A stretch of DNA of 64,000 bases, taken from positions 20,323,489-20,387,488 of the forward strand of contig CM055094.1 in NCBI GenBank assembly GCA_029204225.1, given 5' to 3'. Of this stretch, positions 20,846-31,946 are shown one piece after another. Origin of the DNA: Diphasiastrum complanatum. Lineage: Eukaryota; Streptophyta; Lycopodiopsida; Lycopodiales; Lycopodiaceae. Position 1 is the first letter of the stretch, and each line of letters starts with the position of its first letter. Made by a program: the position numbers and the translations under genes. The notes below the pieces were generated by a model. That model had not been told where the DNA came from, searched no databases, and saw only the letters and a program-made list of their open reading frames with translations.

Positions 20846-21839
20846 TTGGGTAGGTTCTTATTGAGAGGTCAAGTTTTGAGCTTTTTCAAGTCCCTAGGTA
20901 GTGGGATATCTAGTCTTTCAATCATTTCTATTTTGCATCTATTCAAGAAGAAGCAAACTCAAAGTCAAGCAAATCTTGGTCAAGAGGAAGAGGAGAGCTC
21001 TCATGAAGATTTCGTCATGATGTCAAGTTTCTCTTCTTCAAGCATAAGAGGTGAAGGCCCTTGGTGGATAGATAGTGGGGCTAGCTCCCACATGACAGGT
21101 AAGAGGGAGTATTTTTAAACCTTATCTAACTAAGAAGGACCCATCAAGTCAATTTTTACAGCAAATAATTATGCTTGTAAGATAGAAGGAATAGGATCCA
21201 TACCTTTATGCTTGGGATTTTCAAGGAAAATCAAGATTGATGGAGTCCTTTACATTTCTAGTATCACTGAGAACTTGCTTAGTGTAGGACAATTGCTTCA
21301 CAATGGTTTGATTGTGGAGTTTGCCACAAATACATGTAACATCAAGAAGGATGGCAAGATCATTGCTAAAGGCATAAGGTTTGGAAGATTGTTCAAACTA
21401 GATGCCTATGTGGATGCTAATGTTGTGATGCTAGCCAAGGAGACCAAGCTATCCAACCATATTCTACGGCACAAAAGACTTGGCCACATCAACTCAAAAT
21501 CCATGGAGATCATGTGCAAGGAGGAGCTTGCCTCAGGACTTCCAAGATCCTTGGCAAAGTATATATGATGTTCCAACTCTCTACAATGACAACATTTCAG
21601 TCCCACACCTTGCAACCAACCCAATCTTCCATGCAAGACCAAAACATATCGAGATCTCTCATCATTTTGTGTCAGAGAAGGTGCAATCTAAGGAGATATC
21701 TTTGGAGCATGTGGAAAGTAGTGCATGTGTTGCTGATATCCTCACTAGACCACTTCAAAGAGCTGCATTTGTGAAGTTAAGGTTAGCCCTAGGGTTGATA
21801 GCAATTCTATGTTATCTTCAAACTAGTTGTGAGGAGGAG
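20846..21839 (+). pseudogene. Copia deletion derivative: gag end, protease, then RNase H end
   Basis: The first frame holds the Gag tail and an intact-looking retropepsin site, WWIDSGASSHMTGKREYF (Asp codon at 21,071). After a frame change the region before GAG-pre-integrase follows (GVLYISSITENLLSVGQLL, then HINSKSMEIMCKEELASG). At about 21,565 this fuses to the RNase H C-terminal region (VPTLYNDNISVPHLATNPIF, ARPKHIEISHHFVSEKVQ, ADILTRPL). Integrase, RT and most of RNase H are absent. The same junction occurs at 55,492-56,510 in reverse. Confidence 0.85.
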
Positions 21840-21915
21840 TGTTAAATTTACACAAGCTAGTTTGCATAAATTCCACTTGTAAATGACTTTGAGGCCATGA
21901 TGTGGGATGTCACAC
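21840..21915 (+). repeat. Copia 3' LTR, 5' end only
   Basis: Begins TGTTAAATTT right after a purine tract (GAGGAGGAG), as an LTR should. After about 75 bp it switches to the two-domain gene. The matching longer LTR runs down from 55,491 on the minus strand. Confidence 0.65.
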
Positions 21916-22947
21916 GTGAATGAACATAGTATCGGCGGCTGAGAAAATCCGTTTGGCCAAAATATCAAAAACTACGAAATCTATATGCGGAAGAGATTTG
22001 GAGGCGGGCCAAAGGTTTGAGCAAGATCCACAATTTTCTATCAATCCCAACAAAGCGGTCCTTCACATGGAGGATACCAGGATCTATTTACGGATTCAAT
22101 ACTTTCCTGCAGACTCCATACATATCTTCAAAGAGATGTGCACTTCAGGATTTATCATCAATGCTGATGAGGGTTACATGTACACCCAGAGATCAAAAGA
22201 ATTTACTGGTCGAAGACAAATACTGACTCGAAACTGCTTCAACTGGCTACGTGAGCAAAATCATAAGCATGCCAGTAAGTCGACTCTGATAGGACGAAAA
22301 GACGGGGACAAGTCAGTTCCAACGACGACATCTAATTTGATCGGGAGCTCTTCTCAGCTAGATTTAATTGCGTCGACCGGTTGGAGAGCTCCATTCCTCA
22401 AAGATACGTACGTCTATGAAATGCTTGATCAATCACCAACGCAAATTCAGAATGATCCTTCTTTCGACCCAAGTTTTCGTAGAAGACGAGCGCTAGCATG
22501 GAGATCGGAAGACAACATATCAGCATAGCCTTACAACTTTGCGATAATAGATGGCTCGTTCTCTTCTCATAAGGAATGTCATACATCCATCAAGAATTTT
22601 TGCAAATTAACTTCTGATTCTGACGATCCTACAATCAAGCTACAACACAAGTTCTGCCAGTTTCTGATGACTGTCATGGGCCGAAGGTTTGAGCAGGATC
22701 CACAATTTTTCATCAATCCCAACAAACCGGCGCTTCACATGGAGGATACTAGGATCTATTAACAGATACAATACTTTCCTGCAAACTCCATACAAATCTT
22801 CGAAGAGATGTGCAGTTCATCATCAATGCTGATAAGGCTTACACCCAGAGATCAAAAGCATTTGCTGGTCGAAGACAAATGCTGACTCGAACCTGCTCCA
22901 AGTGGCTGCACGAGCAATATCATAAGCATGATGCCCACTATTCCTGA
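21916..22947 (+). pseudogene. Two-domain gene copy, tandem unit 1
   Basis: Starts inside the coiled-coil exon (MNIVSAAEKIRLAKIS). A deletion joins GRDLEA to GQRFEQDPQF, removing most of repeat domain 1. Later stops include TAG at 22,526-22,528 and TAA near 22,759, and a few bases are lost near 22,815. It ends at TGA 22,945. Downstream sequence matches 12.1-12.45 kb in reverse. Confidence 0.6.
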
Positions 22948-23288
22948 ACAAATGTTATGAAGAAAATCATTTAGGCCCAATTTTTTGAATTGAGTACATT
23001 GAAAACATCAACATTTGTTGATTGGAGCTTTTAAGATTGACCATTATAGTCATCTAGGGCCAATGTATATGGCACTCAACTGCTGATCTATCTCTCCACT
23101 GCTTTTGAAATGTCCACTTTAGTTCATAATCTATGATCTAGATATACCTTCTTCTTGTTGTGTATATATATATGTTCTCATCGTTGATATTTGATTTAGT
23201 GTATTAAATGAACATTGAATGCTCATTAAATCAAAATCAACAATAATTAGGTTACACATATTCTGTTCAAAAAACATTTAGACACACA
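22948..23288 (+). repeat. Spacer, tandem unit 1
   Basis: Same spacer as 12,108-12,448 in reverse. No gene is seen. Confidence 0.5.
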
Positions 23289-23501
23289 ATGAAAATATCA
23301 TATCGACAAGAGGGAACATATCACGGCAAAAGGACTAGACAGAAATTGTTTGTTAGTGATCATCCATCCAAAGTAGGCGCACCACTTCCAAATTCTAATG
23401 TTACTCCAAGCCTTTTTGTGAGACTACTAATATTTTTGGAAAACACATGTTCTTCATATTCCAAGCATGCTCAGCATACCTCCAAGCACATAGCAAAGTA
23501 A
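23289..23501 (+). CDS. 70-codon ORF, copy 2
   Basis: Full-length counterpart of 11,895-12,107, with few substitutions (for example GTYHGK for GTYQGK). Its function is unknown. Confidence 0.35.
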   Translation: MKISYRQEGTYHGKRTRQKLFVSDHPSKVGAPLPNSNVTPSLFVRLLIFLENTCSSYSKHAQHTSKHIAK

Positions 23502-24350
23502 ACCGTACATCTTCTTTCCTTGCCTTACTTGTTGGTCTTCATCTCGTATGGTAACTACTCGACCCTTGATTGTTCCTTTGAATAAGAGCTTTTTGCTATA
23601 GTTTCAAGAGAGAAGCTTCCTGGGAAAGGGTCAACTTGGGAGTAGCTTAATATATTGATGTCATTTCAAATCATGATAGCTTCATGGTTGTCACTCAAAA
23701 TAATAGTAAATTGTTTCGTAGCTTGGGGTAGCTTGATATGTAGCTAGGCAACTAAACAACAAATCACCTCTAGATGGCTTCACAAGCTTGTCTAACTCAT
23801 TCTTATAATTACTACCATTGTGTCTAACTTGCCAAATGCTAGGTGTAAAAGTATTTGACAAATGCATAACTCTTTACTCTCCAAGTCTTAAGACTTACCA
23901 AGTGTTGTTTGTAGCTCATACTAGATGCTTTGAGAAGTTATATTAATAATTGGGGTGGGTGGGTGGGTGGGGGGGGGGGTTATCGAAAGAATCCCATCTT
24001 GTCAGCTACCCCAAGCTACCAAACAATTTACTATTATTTTGAGTGACAACCTTGAAGCTATCATGATTTGAAATGACATCAATATATTAAGCTACTCCCA
24101 AGTTGACCCTTTCCCAGGAAGCTTCCAAGTGTTGTTTTTAGCTCATAGTACATGCTTTGAGAATAATGTTACTAGTTATATTAATTTGGGGGGATTGCAA
24201 AGAATCGTACTTGAGTGTACAAGCCCAACTCAAGTGCAGACACCAACTCAGCACACATGGGAAGATCATTAAATTTGAATCTGAAGAAAAATCAAAATTA
24301 AAAAAAAATGAAAAACTATTTCTCCTTAGAGACATTGTGGTCATCATCTA
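23502..24350 (-). repeat. Repeat block D, tandem unit 1
   Basis: Reverse copy of 11,101-11,890. A G-rich run near 23,955-23,980 replaces the poly-C. An inverted-repeat arm lies at about 24,200-24,300. Confidence 0.55.
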
Positions 24351-24925
24351 GACGAGCTGTGCTTGCTTGAATCAATAGAAACAAGAAAAATAATAATAAC
24401 GAGTTTTTATCCTGTTAATGCACCACTAATATATAAATATAATTGAATTAAATGGGAAGATTATGATATTTATCGCTTCATTTAAACATTGATCTACTCA
24501 TTTCAATGATTTTGTTCAAATTCCATTTCCAATGATTTGTGAAGTGTGAATGAATGCAATGTAACTTGCATATGTTTGGAACATAGCATAGATTCATTAT
24601 ATGCTTTTTAACTATATGTTATTTAGTCGTGTAACAAGGAATAAGCATTTTTTTTAACAAATTTTCAATTTGTTTTTGGAAACCCTAGATTACAACATTT
24701 TAATATATTAACAAAAATGACTTAATTTGCATGAACAACTTTCAGTTTTGAAAATGCTAGATTACAGCTTCATTCAATCTTCAATTTTCCAACCTCGTTC
24801 AAACTTCAATGAAATATAATTCATTCCAAAATCCATTCTCGAATCCTAGAACGACGTATTTTAAAAACTTTTGTAATGTGAAAGAGAGATCACTAAGCTA
24901 AAACATGACCCTGATTGCATTCGGA
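24351..24925 (+). repeat. AT-rich AAACCCTAG block, tandem unit 1
   Basis: Reverse copy of 10,541-11,100, non-coding. Confidence 0.55.
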
Positions 24926-26130
24926 ATTGCTTTCAAAAACTTATAAATTGTATTCATCAATGGAGATGTCTAGAGGACATGGTGTGAAAAATTGTCAACT
25001 AGTTTGGTTTTTTATTTGGCAATTTTGGAGGCCAAAATGAATCTCAACTTCGAGTTAGTTTCATATTTGTTAATAAGGGCCTAAATAGTGGTTTAACTAC
25101 CTCTGGCAAGTAGATAAGTGGATGAGGTCAAGTTTGGACCTATTCTAATTGGCTAAATTTTGTTTCATTGCTTTCAAAAACTTATAAATTGTTTTCATCA
25201 ATGGAGATGTCTAGAGGACATGGTGTGAAAAATTGTCAACTAGTTTGGTTTTTCATTTGGCAATTTTGGAGGCCAAAATGAATCTCAACTTCGAGTTAGT
25301 TTCATATTTGTTAATAAGGGCCTAAATAGTGGTTTAACTACCTCTGGCAAGTAGATAAGTGGATGAGGTCGAGTTTGGACCCATTCTAATTGGCTAAATT
25401 TTGGTTCATTGCTTTCAAAAACTTATAAATTGTATTCATCAATGGAGATGTCTAGAGGACATGGTGTGAAAAATTGTCAACTAGTTTGGTTTTTCATTTG
25501 GCAATTTTGGAGGCCAAAATGAATCTCAACTTCAAGTTAGTTTCATATTTGTTAATAAGGGCCTAAATAGTGGTTTAACTACCTCTGGCAAGTAGATAAG
25601 TGGATGAGGTCGAGTTTGGACCCATTCTAATTGGCTAAATTTTGGTTCATTGCTTTCAAAAACTTATAAATTGTATTCATCAATGGAGATGTCTAGAGGA
25701 CATGGTGTGAAAAATTGTCAACTAGTTTGGTTTTTCATTTGGCAATTTTGGAGGCCAAAATGAATCTCAACTTCAAGTTAGTTTCATATTTGTTAATAAG
25801 GGCCTAAATAGTGGTTTAACTACCTCTGGCAAGTAGATAAGTGGATGAGGTCAAGTTTGGACCCATTCTAATTGGCTAAATTTTGGTTCATTGCTTTCAA
25901 AAACCTATAAATTGTTTTCATCAATGGAGATGTCTAGAGGACATGGTGTGAAAAATTGTCAACTAGTTTGGTTTTTCATTTGGCAATTTTGGAGGCCGAA
26001 ATGAATCTCAACTTAGCGCTAGTTTCATATTTGTTAATAAGGGCCTAAATAGTGGTTTAACTACGTCTGGCAAGTAGATCAGTGGATGAGGTCGAGTTTG
26101 GACCCATTCTAATTGGCTGCTTTTGGTACA
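24926..26130 (+). repeat. 241-bp tandem repeat, 5 units
   Basis: Unit starts at 24,926, 25,167, 25,408, 25,649 and 25,890 give an exact 241-bp period. Each unit runs from ATTGCTTTCAAAAAC to GGCTAAATTTTGGTTC. This is the longest array of this satellite in the window. Confidence 0.95.
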
Positions 26131-26681
26131 TTGCATCTAGACAGAATTTTCTAGGTTTTTGATAAAGTATCTAGAAGTTTCCAAATTAGGTGAAGTTTGG
26201 GGCAAGTGGCCAAATGACATTTTGGAAGCTATAAATAGTTGTACCTAATTGGAGAAATAATCATAAAAGTTTCTTTCTTTGTGGAGAATTCATCTCTTAT
26301 GTCCATCTCATGTGATTTTCTCTATCTTGGTTTTCTATGTGTAGAATGTTGATTTTCTTGTAGATCTTGATTCCACACGTGTGAAGATTATAATATATAT
26401 GATTTTGTTAAACATCGATCTACAAAAATTTCAACGATTTTTCTTCAAATTCAAATTTAACGATCTTCCCATGTGTGGTGAGTTGGTGTATGCGCTTTTG
26501 TTAGGCTTGTACACTCAAGTTCGATTCTTTGGGATCCCTCGCCAACTGTGGTTTCAATACTTTCTCTGCAAGATTCTCATTTGAAATTTGCTTGGGACCC
26601 TTCTTATCTTCATCAGATATTTTTTTCAACGTTGATGCTAGGCCATACCACAGGGAAGTAGTTCATGTGTGACTCCTCACT

Positions 26682-26685
<4 letters not shown>
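26131..26685 (+). promoter_or_regulatory. Second promoter-like block, tandem unit 1 (TATA at 26,230-26,237)
   Basis: TATAAATA follows GGAAGC and is conserved in all four units. A leader-like region runs into the CT tract, with a 67-codon frame (26,381-26,584) that is shared with 32,679-32,882 but otherwise unsupported. The arm at about 26,440-26,545 is inverted relative to 24,200-24,300. Confidence 0.4.

Positions 26686-26754
<69 letters not shown>
26686..26754. repeat. (CT)n microsatellite
   Basis: 69 bp of CT. The Leu-Ser and Arg-Glu frames across it are artefacts of the dinucleotide. Confidence 0.95.
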
Positions 26755-26757
<3 letters not shown>

Positions 26758-27418
26758 CCACTCAACCCTACATGGCAGACCCACGTGGTATAGCTTAGTT
26801 GGCTTGCCACACAAGCCTATGTCAAACCTATATGGTAGACTGCAACATACCAGCATGAACATACTAGCATCAAGCCTATGTCATGCCTATATGACCTACC
26901 ACGCAAGCCTATGATAGGCCTACATGGCTTGCGACATGGCAAGTCCCAAGCCTGTGTGGTTTATCTCATGACATGCCTACATGGCTTGCCACATGGCAAC
27001 TTGGGAGCCCCAGATCTCTCTATCTAGCTCCACTCAAGCCTACATGGCAGAGCTTGGTTGGCTTGCCACACAAGCTTATGGCAAGCCTATGTGGTATCCT
27101 GCGACATGCTTATGTGGGAAGCATCAGAAATATGCCATGCGTATGTGGCCTGCCACGCAAGCCTATGGTTTATCTCATGACATGCCTACATGGCTTGCCA
27201 CATGGCAACTTGGGAGCCCCAGCTCTCTCTCTCTCTAGCTCCACTCAAGCCTACATGGCAGAGCTTGGTTTGCTTGCCACACAAGCCTATGGCAAGCCTA
27301 TGTGGTAGCCTGTGGCAAGCCTATGTGGTAGCCCACCTATATATATATATATATATATAGATCTCTAGGCGCACTCAAGCCTACGTGGCACAGGGCCCAG
27401 TTGGCTTGACATACAAGG
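26755..27418 (-). repeat. GGCTTG-rich minisatellite, tandem unit 1
   Basis: Reverse of 8,538-9,219. The higher-order unit of about 200 bp is seen twice, starting near 27,037 and 27,239. A TA run lies at about 27,340-27,358. It abuts the 3' end of the H3-like gene, whose last codons come from it. Confidence 0.75.
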
Positions 27419-27877
27419 TTATGGTAGGCCCACATGGCTTGCCACATGGCAACCCTCAAGCCTGCATAATTTGCCATCTAGCATACCGCTGTCATAGGTC
27501 TTTCGAAACCTCATGACAAGAAGCATGTCCTTGGGCATCAGTGTCACCCTCTTGCCATGAATGGAACACAGCATCGAATCCTCAAACAATTTTGTCTGGA
27601 AGTCCTCGTATGCAATATGGAGGGCCTCCAATGCAGCGATATTCCACCTCACTGCATAGGGCAGATGGGTGGTCATATCTTGTGTAACCTCCCTCACAGC
27701 CCGGTACAAGGCTGCTTTCAGGATCACAAGTTTGGTGTACCTCTGCAAGGCTCTGATGTCCCTCAACCATGGATGGTGAGGTCTTCCACGTCTTTGCGGA
27801 CATATGGGTTCAGATGTCTGGGGACGAGACAGTTGAACAAAATGGGTAAGCCTAGCGGTTTGCTTCGTCCACGCCAT
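27419..27877 (-). CDS. Histone H3-like protein with CENH3 features, intact copy (152 aa)
   Basis: Intronless 152-residue frame, start ATG at 27,877. Residues 1-9 (MAWTKQTAR) match canonical H3 except R-to-W at residue 3; the other copies have R. The tail is short (about 34 residues), and Leu stands where H3 has Lys9. The histone fold follows: alphaN/alpha1 (WLRDIRALQRYTKL, LYRAVREVTQD), a loop 1 about four residues longer than in H3, alpha2 opening with RW (VRWNIAALEALHIAYEDF), then LFEDSMLCSIHGKRVTLMPKD. The longer loop 1, RW for RF and SMLC for TNLC are typical of plant CENH3, whereas MPKD and the first residues are H3-like. The C-terminal 25 residues derive from the adjacent minisatellite. 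Expected role if expressed is nucleosome assembly, possibly centromeric. A promoter array lies upstream. It could also be a decaying capture that happens to be open. Confidence 0.7.
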   Translation of the reverse strand: MAWTKQTARLTHFVQLSRPQTSEPICPQRRGRPHHPWLRDIRALQRYTKLVILKAALYRAVREVTQDMTTHLPYAVRWNIAALEALHIAYEDFQTKLFEDSMLCSIHGKRVTLMPKDMLLVMRFRKTYDSGMLDGKLCRLEGCHVASHVGLP

Positions 27878-28202
27878 TGAGGCCGGATATTTATACCACG
27901 TGAGGACAGAGATACAGCAGAAGAGAGCTAAATTATCTCGCATAATGGCGACACTGAGAACTCTAAAGGTGATATCGCTACTACGCGAGAGAGTGGCAGG
28001 GGCAGGCAGGGAGAGGCAGGGGTTTGCATGATGGCGATACTGGGAAAGTCAGGCTGATATCGCTACGACGTGAGAGGGTGTACGGAATAGGCCTAGGGAC
28101 AAGGTCGCTCGCATGATGGCGATATCATGAATGCAGGTCGTATGGAAGCAATCAAACATGACAGCAAATTACGCGAAAACCTATACAATCCCCGGGAATG
28201 GA
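27878..28202 (-). promoter_or_regulatory. 5' leader of the intact H3-like gene
   Basis: Leader of about 300 bp with the same opposed GATATCGC motifs as copy 1. An in-frame upstream ATG would add 22 residues, but the later ATG is preferred because it begins the H3-like tail. Confidence 0.5.
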
Positions 28203-28210
28203 CTTATATA
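28203..28210 (-). promoter_or_regulatory. TATA box of the intact H3-like gene
   Basis: TATATAAG on the minus strand, 326 bp from the ATG. Confidence 0.6.
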
Positions 28211-28625
28211 GGAGAAAAAAGTTGGCACGTGTGAATCCCAGTGACACATGGCCCAGTTAGTAGCTGACATGTGGAACCACACGTTTGTATACGCATGTGT
28301 GAAACTGCACGTCTGGATCAACACGTGTGGGATCCCATGTGGGGACACGTGGCCGAATGGACAGCGGCATGTGTTCTTGCACGTATCGGCTCGCACGTGT
28401 GGTTACGTGGCCCAATCAGTAACTGACGTGTGGGACCACACTTCTGTATCCGCACGTGTGAAACTTGCACATGTGGCCATGTGGTCGAATGGTCTGGTGA
28501 CATGTGTTCTGGCACATGTTAGCTCGCTCATGTGGGCACGTGGCCGAATGGCAGATTGACGTGTATTGTAGCACGTGTGGTCTCACACGTGTGGACGGTT
28601 GTATTACGCGCCATACATCTGATCC
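28211..28625 (-). promoter_or_regulatory. ACGTG motif array, copy 2
   Basis: Dense ACGTG/CACGTG words in loosely repeated units upstream of the TATA box at 28,203. It separates the H3-like gene from the 3' end of gene X, which is transcribed in the same direction. Confidence 0.6.
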
Positions 28626-28693
28626 GCTGTTGGATCGACGAATGTACGGCTTGGGTTATATTGGTTTTAGCTATATAAATGTTGTTTGATCAG

Positions 28694-29117
28694 TTAAAAT
28701 TTTTCGCTAAGTTTTGGATTATCACTCCCTGTAGCTCTTGGAGTGTGAACCAAATACCATTTCGTCTTAAAATGACCTATTCTAGGAACACTGAGTGGTG
28801 TGTCGCTCATATGATTCTTAATTATCTTTGGATATTCTGTTCTACTAAAAATCCAAAATAAAATTTCATGATCTTCTTTAAAACCTGTTTGAAACACAAA
28901 ATCATGAACTATTTTAAGAGAATTGAACTGATACCTATAATAACAAAACAATATTAGCTTAAAACACAAAACCATTAATTCTTGAAATGAATTAGTTGCT
29001 AGTACTCAATAGAATAGATTTCAACCTGGGAAGCTGCCAAACACCAAATATTATTTTCGGACTGCACACTGAAATTAACACTCTTTGAGTTAATCGTATT
29101 GCTTAATGTTCCATTCA
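28694..29117 (-). pseudogene. Gene X 3' part, tandem unit 1
   Basis: The last exon (FKEDHEILFWIFSRTEYPKI, ending LSEKF at 28,694) follows a conserved intron and the end of the previous exon (NGTLSNTINSKSVNF, SENNIWCLAASQ). The 5' part of the gene is missing: the exon is cut at about 29,117 and joined to the two-domain gene. The remaining frames are open, cleaner than in the 7-kb copy. Function unknown. Confidence 0.55.
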
Positions 29118-30074
29118 TAAGTCATGGGCCAAAGGTTTGAGCAAGATCCACAATTTTCCATCAATCCCAACAAAGCGGTCCTTCACATGGAGGATACCAG
29201 GATCTATTTACGGATTCAATACTTTCTTGTAGACTCCATACATATCTTCGAAGAGATGTGCACTTCAGGATTTATCATCAATGCTGATGAGGGTTACATG
29301 TACACCCAAAGATCAAAAGCATTTACTGGTCGATGACAAATACTGACTCGAAACTGCTTCAATCGGCTACATGAGCAAAATCATAAGCATGCCAGTAATT
29401 CGACTCGGATAGGACGAAAAGACGGGGACAAGTCAGTTCCAACGACGTCATCTAATTCGATCAGGAGCTTTTCTCAGCCAGATTTAATTGCGTCGACCGG
29501 TTGGAGAGCTCCATTCCTCAAAGATACGTACGTCTATGAAATGCTTGATCAATCACCAAAGCAAATTCAGAATGATCCTTCTTTCGACCCAAGTTTTCGT
29601 AGAAGACGAGCGCTAGCATGGAGATCGGAAGACAACATATCAGCATATCCTTGCAACTTTGCGATAATAGATGGCTCGTTCTCTTCTCATAAGGAATGTC
29701 ATACATCCATCAAGAATTTTTGCAAATTAACTTCCGATTCTGACAATCTTACAATCAAGCTACAACACAAGTTTTGCCAGTTTCTGATGACTGTCATGGG
29801 CCGAAGGTTTGAGCAGGATCCACAATTTTTCATCAATCCCAACAAACCGGCGCTTCACATGGAGGATACCAGGATCTATTTACGGATAAAATACTTTCCT
29901 GTAGACTCCATACAAATCTTTGAAGAGATGTGCACTTCAGGCTTTATCATCAATGCTGATAAGGCTTACACCCAGAGATCAAAAGCATTTGCTGGTCGAA
30001 GACAAATGCTGACTCGAACCTGCTCCAAGTGGCTGCGCGAGCAATATCATAAGCATGATGCCCACCATTCCTGA
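29118..30074 (+). pseudogene. Two-domain gene copy, tandem unit 2
   Basis: Starts at MGQRFEQDPQF in repeat domain 1 and continues through repeat domain 2 to HDAHHS and TGA at 30,072. A CGA-to-TGA change at 29,334 is the main break. From 29,541 the frame is open for 177 codons. The left junction with gene X is identical to that at 35,581. Confidence 0.6.
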
Positions 30075-30415
30075 ACAAAGGTTATGAAGAAAATCCTTTA
30101 GGCCCAATTTTTTGAATTGAGTACATTGAAAACATCAACATTTGTTGATTGGAGCTTTTAAGATTGACCATTATAGTCATCTAGGGCCAATGTATATGGC
30201 CTTCAACTGCTAATCTATCTCTCCACTGCTTCTGAAATGTCCACTTTAGTTCATAATCTATGATCTAGATATACCTTCTTCTCGTTGTGTATATATATAT
30301 GTTCTCATCGTTGATATTTGATTTAATGTATTAAATGACCATTGAATGCTCATTAAATCAAAATCAACATTAATTAGGTTACACATATTCTGTTCAAAAA
30401 ATATTTGGACACACA
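30075..30415 (+). repeat. Spacer, tandem unit 2
   Basis: Same spacer as 22,948-23,288. No gene is seen. Confidence 0.5.
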
Positions 30416-30628
30416 ATGAAAATATCATATCGACAAGAGGGAACATATCAAGGCAAAAGGACTAGACAGAAATTGTTTGTTAGTGATCATCCATCCAAAG
30501 TAGGTGCACCACTTCCAAATTCTAATGTTACTCCAAGCCTTTTTGTGAGACTACTAATATTTTTGGAAAACACATGTTCTTCATATTCCAAGCATGCTCA
30601 GCATACCTCCAAACACATAGCAAAGTAA
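30416..30628 (+). CDS. 70-codon ORF, copy 3
   Basis: Full-length copy, almost identical to 11,895-12,107. Function unknown. Confidence 0.35.
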   Translation: MKISYRQEGTYQGKRTRQKLFVSDHPSKVGAPLPNSNVTPSLFVRLLIFLENTCSSYSKHAQHTSKHIAK

Positions 30629-31380
30629 ACCGTACATCTTCTTTCCTTGCCCTACTTGTTGGTCTTCATCTCGTATGGTAAGTACTCGACCCTTGATTGT
30701 TCCTTTGAAGAAGAGCTTTTTGCTATAGTTTCAAGAGAGAGGCTTCCTGGAAAAGGGTCAACTTGGGAGTAGCTTAATATACCAATGTCATTTCAAATCA
30801 TGATAGCTTCATGGTTGTCACTCAAAATAACAGTGAATTTTTTGGTCACTTGGGGTAGCTTGATATGTAGCTAGGCAACTAAACAACAAATCACCTCTAG
30901 ATGGCTTCACAAGCTTGCCTAACTCCTTCTTATAATTACTACCATTGTGTCTAACTTGCCAAATGCTAGGTGTAAAAGTATTTGACAAATGCATGACTCT
31001 TTACTCTCCAAGTCTTAAGACTTACCAAGTGTTGTTTGTAGCTCAACCTAGATGCTTTGAGAAGTTATATTAAGAAATGGGGGCGGGGGGGTTATCGCAA
31101 AGAATCCGATCTTGCCAAATACTGGGTGTAAAAGTGTTTGACATATTCCTAACTCTTTACTCTCCAAGTGTTGTTTTTAGCTCATAGTACATGCTTTGAG
31201 AATAATGTTACTGGTTATATTAATTTGGGGGGATTGCAAAGAATCGTACTTGAGTGTACAAGCCCAACTCAAGTGCAGATGGGAAGATCATTAAATTTGA
31301 ATCTGAAGAAAAATCAAAATTAAAAAAAAATGAAAAACTATTTCTCCTTAGAGGCATTGTGGTCATCATCTAGACGAGCT
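30629..31380 (-). repeat. Repeat block D, tandem unit 2
   Basis: Copy of block D with a short G-rich run at about 31,078-31,091. Confidence 0.55.
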
Positions 31381-31946
31381 GTGCTTGTTTGAATCAATAG
31401 AAACAAGGAAAATAATTATAACGAGTTTTTATCCTGTTAATGCACCACTAATATATAAATATAATTGAATTAAATGGGAAGATTATGATATTTATCGCTT
31501 CATTTAAACATTGATCTACTCATTTCAATGATTTTGTCAAATTCCATTTCCAATGATTTGTGAAGTGTGAATGAATGCAATGTAACTTGCATATGTTTGG
31601 AACATAGCATAGATTCATTATATGCTTTTTAACTATATGTTATTTAGTCGTGTAACAAGGAATAAGCATTTTTTTAAACAAATTTTCAATTTGTTTTTGG
31701 AAACCCTAGATTACAACATTTTAATATATTAACAAAAATGACTTAATTTGCATGAACAACTTTCAGTTTTGAAAATGCTAGATTACAGCTTCATTCAATC
31801 TTCAATTTTCCAACCTCGTTCAAACTTCAATGAAATATAATTCATTCCAAAATCCATTCTCGAATCCTAGAACGACGTATTTTAAAAACTTTTGTAATGT
31901 GAAAGAGAGATCACTAAGCTAAAACATGACCCTGATTGCATTCGGA
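31381..31946 (+). repeat. AT-rich AAACCCTAG block, tandem unit 2
   Basis: Near-identical to 24,351-24,925. Confidence 0.55.

Noticed and set aside
24650-24720. Interstitial telomere sequence
   Set aside because: Only single AAACCCTA words occur, with no tandem TTTAGGG-type array.
24926-26130. CRISPR-like array
   Set aside because: The 241-bp units are contiguous and near identical, with no short repeat/unique spacer pattern, in a plant-type nuclear context.
26973-27308. Overlapping 60-168-codon frames in GGCTTG arrays (also at 33.4-33.9 and 43.8-44.4 kb)
   Set aside because: The minisatellite lacks stop codons in several frames. The frames have no domains and change with repeat number.
28248-28559. 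Frames of about 100 codons across the ACGTG arrays (also at 7.4, 34.7 and 61.1 kb)
   Set aside because: Both strands are open because the repeat words lack stops. Position upstream of TATA fits regulatory or minisatellite DNA better than coding.
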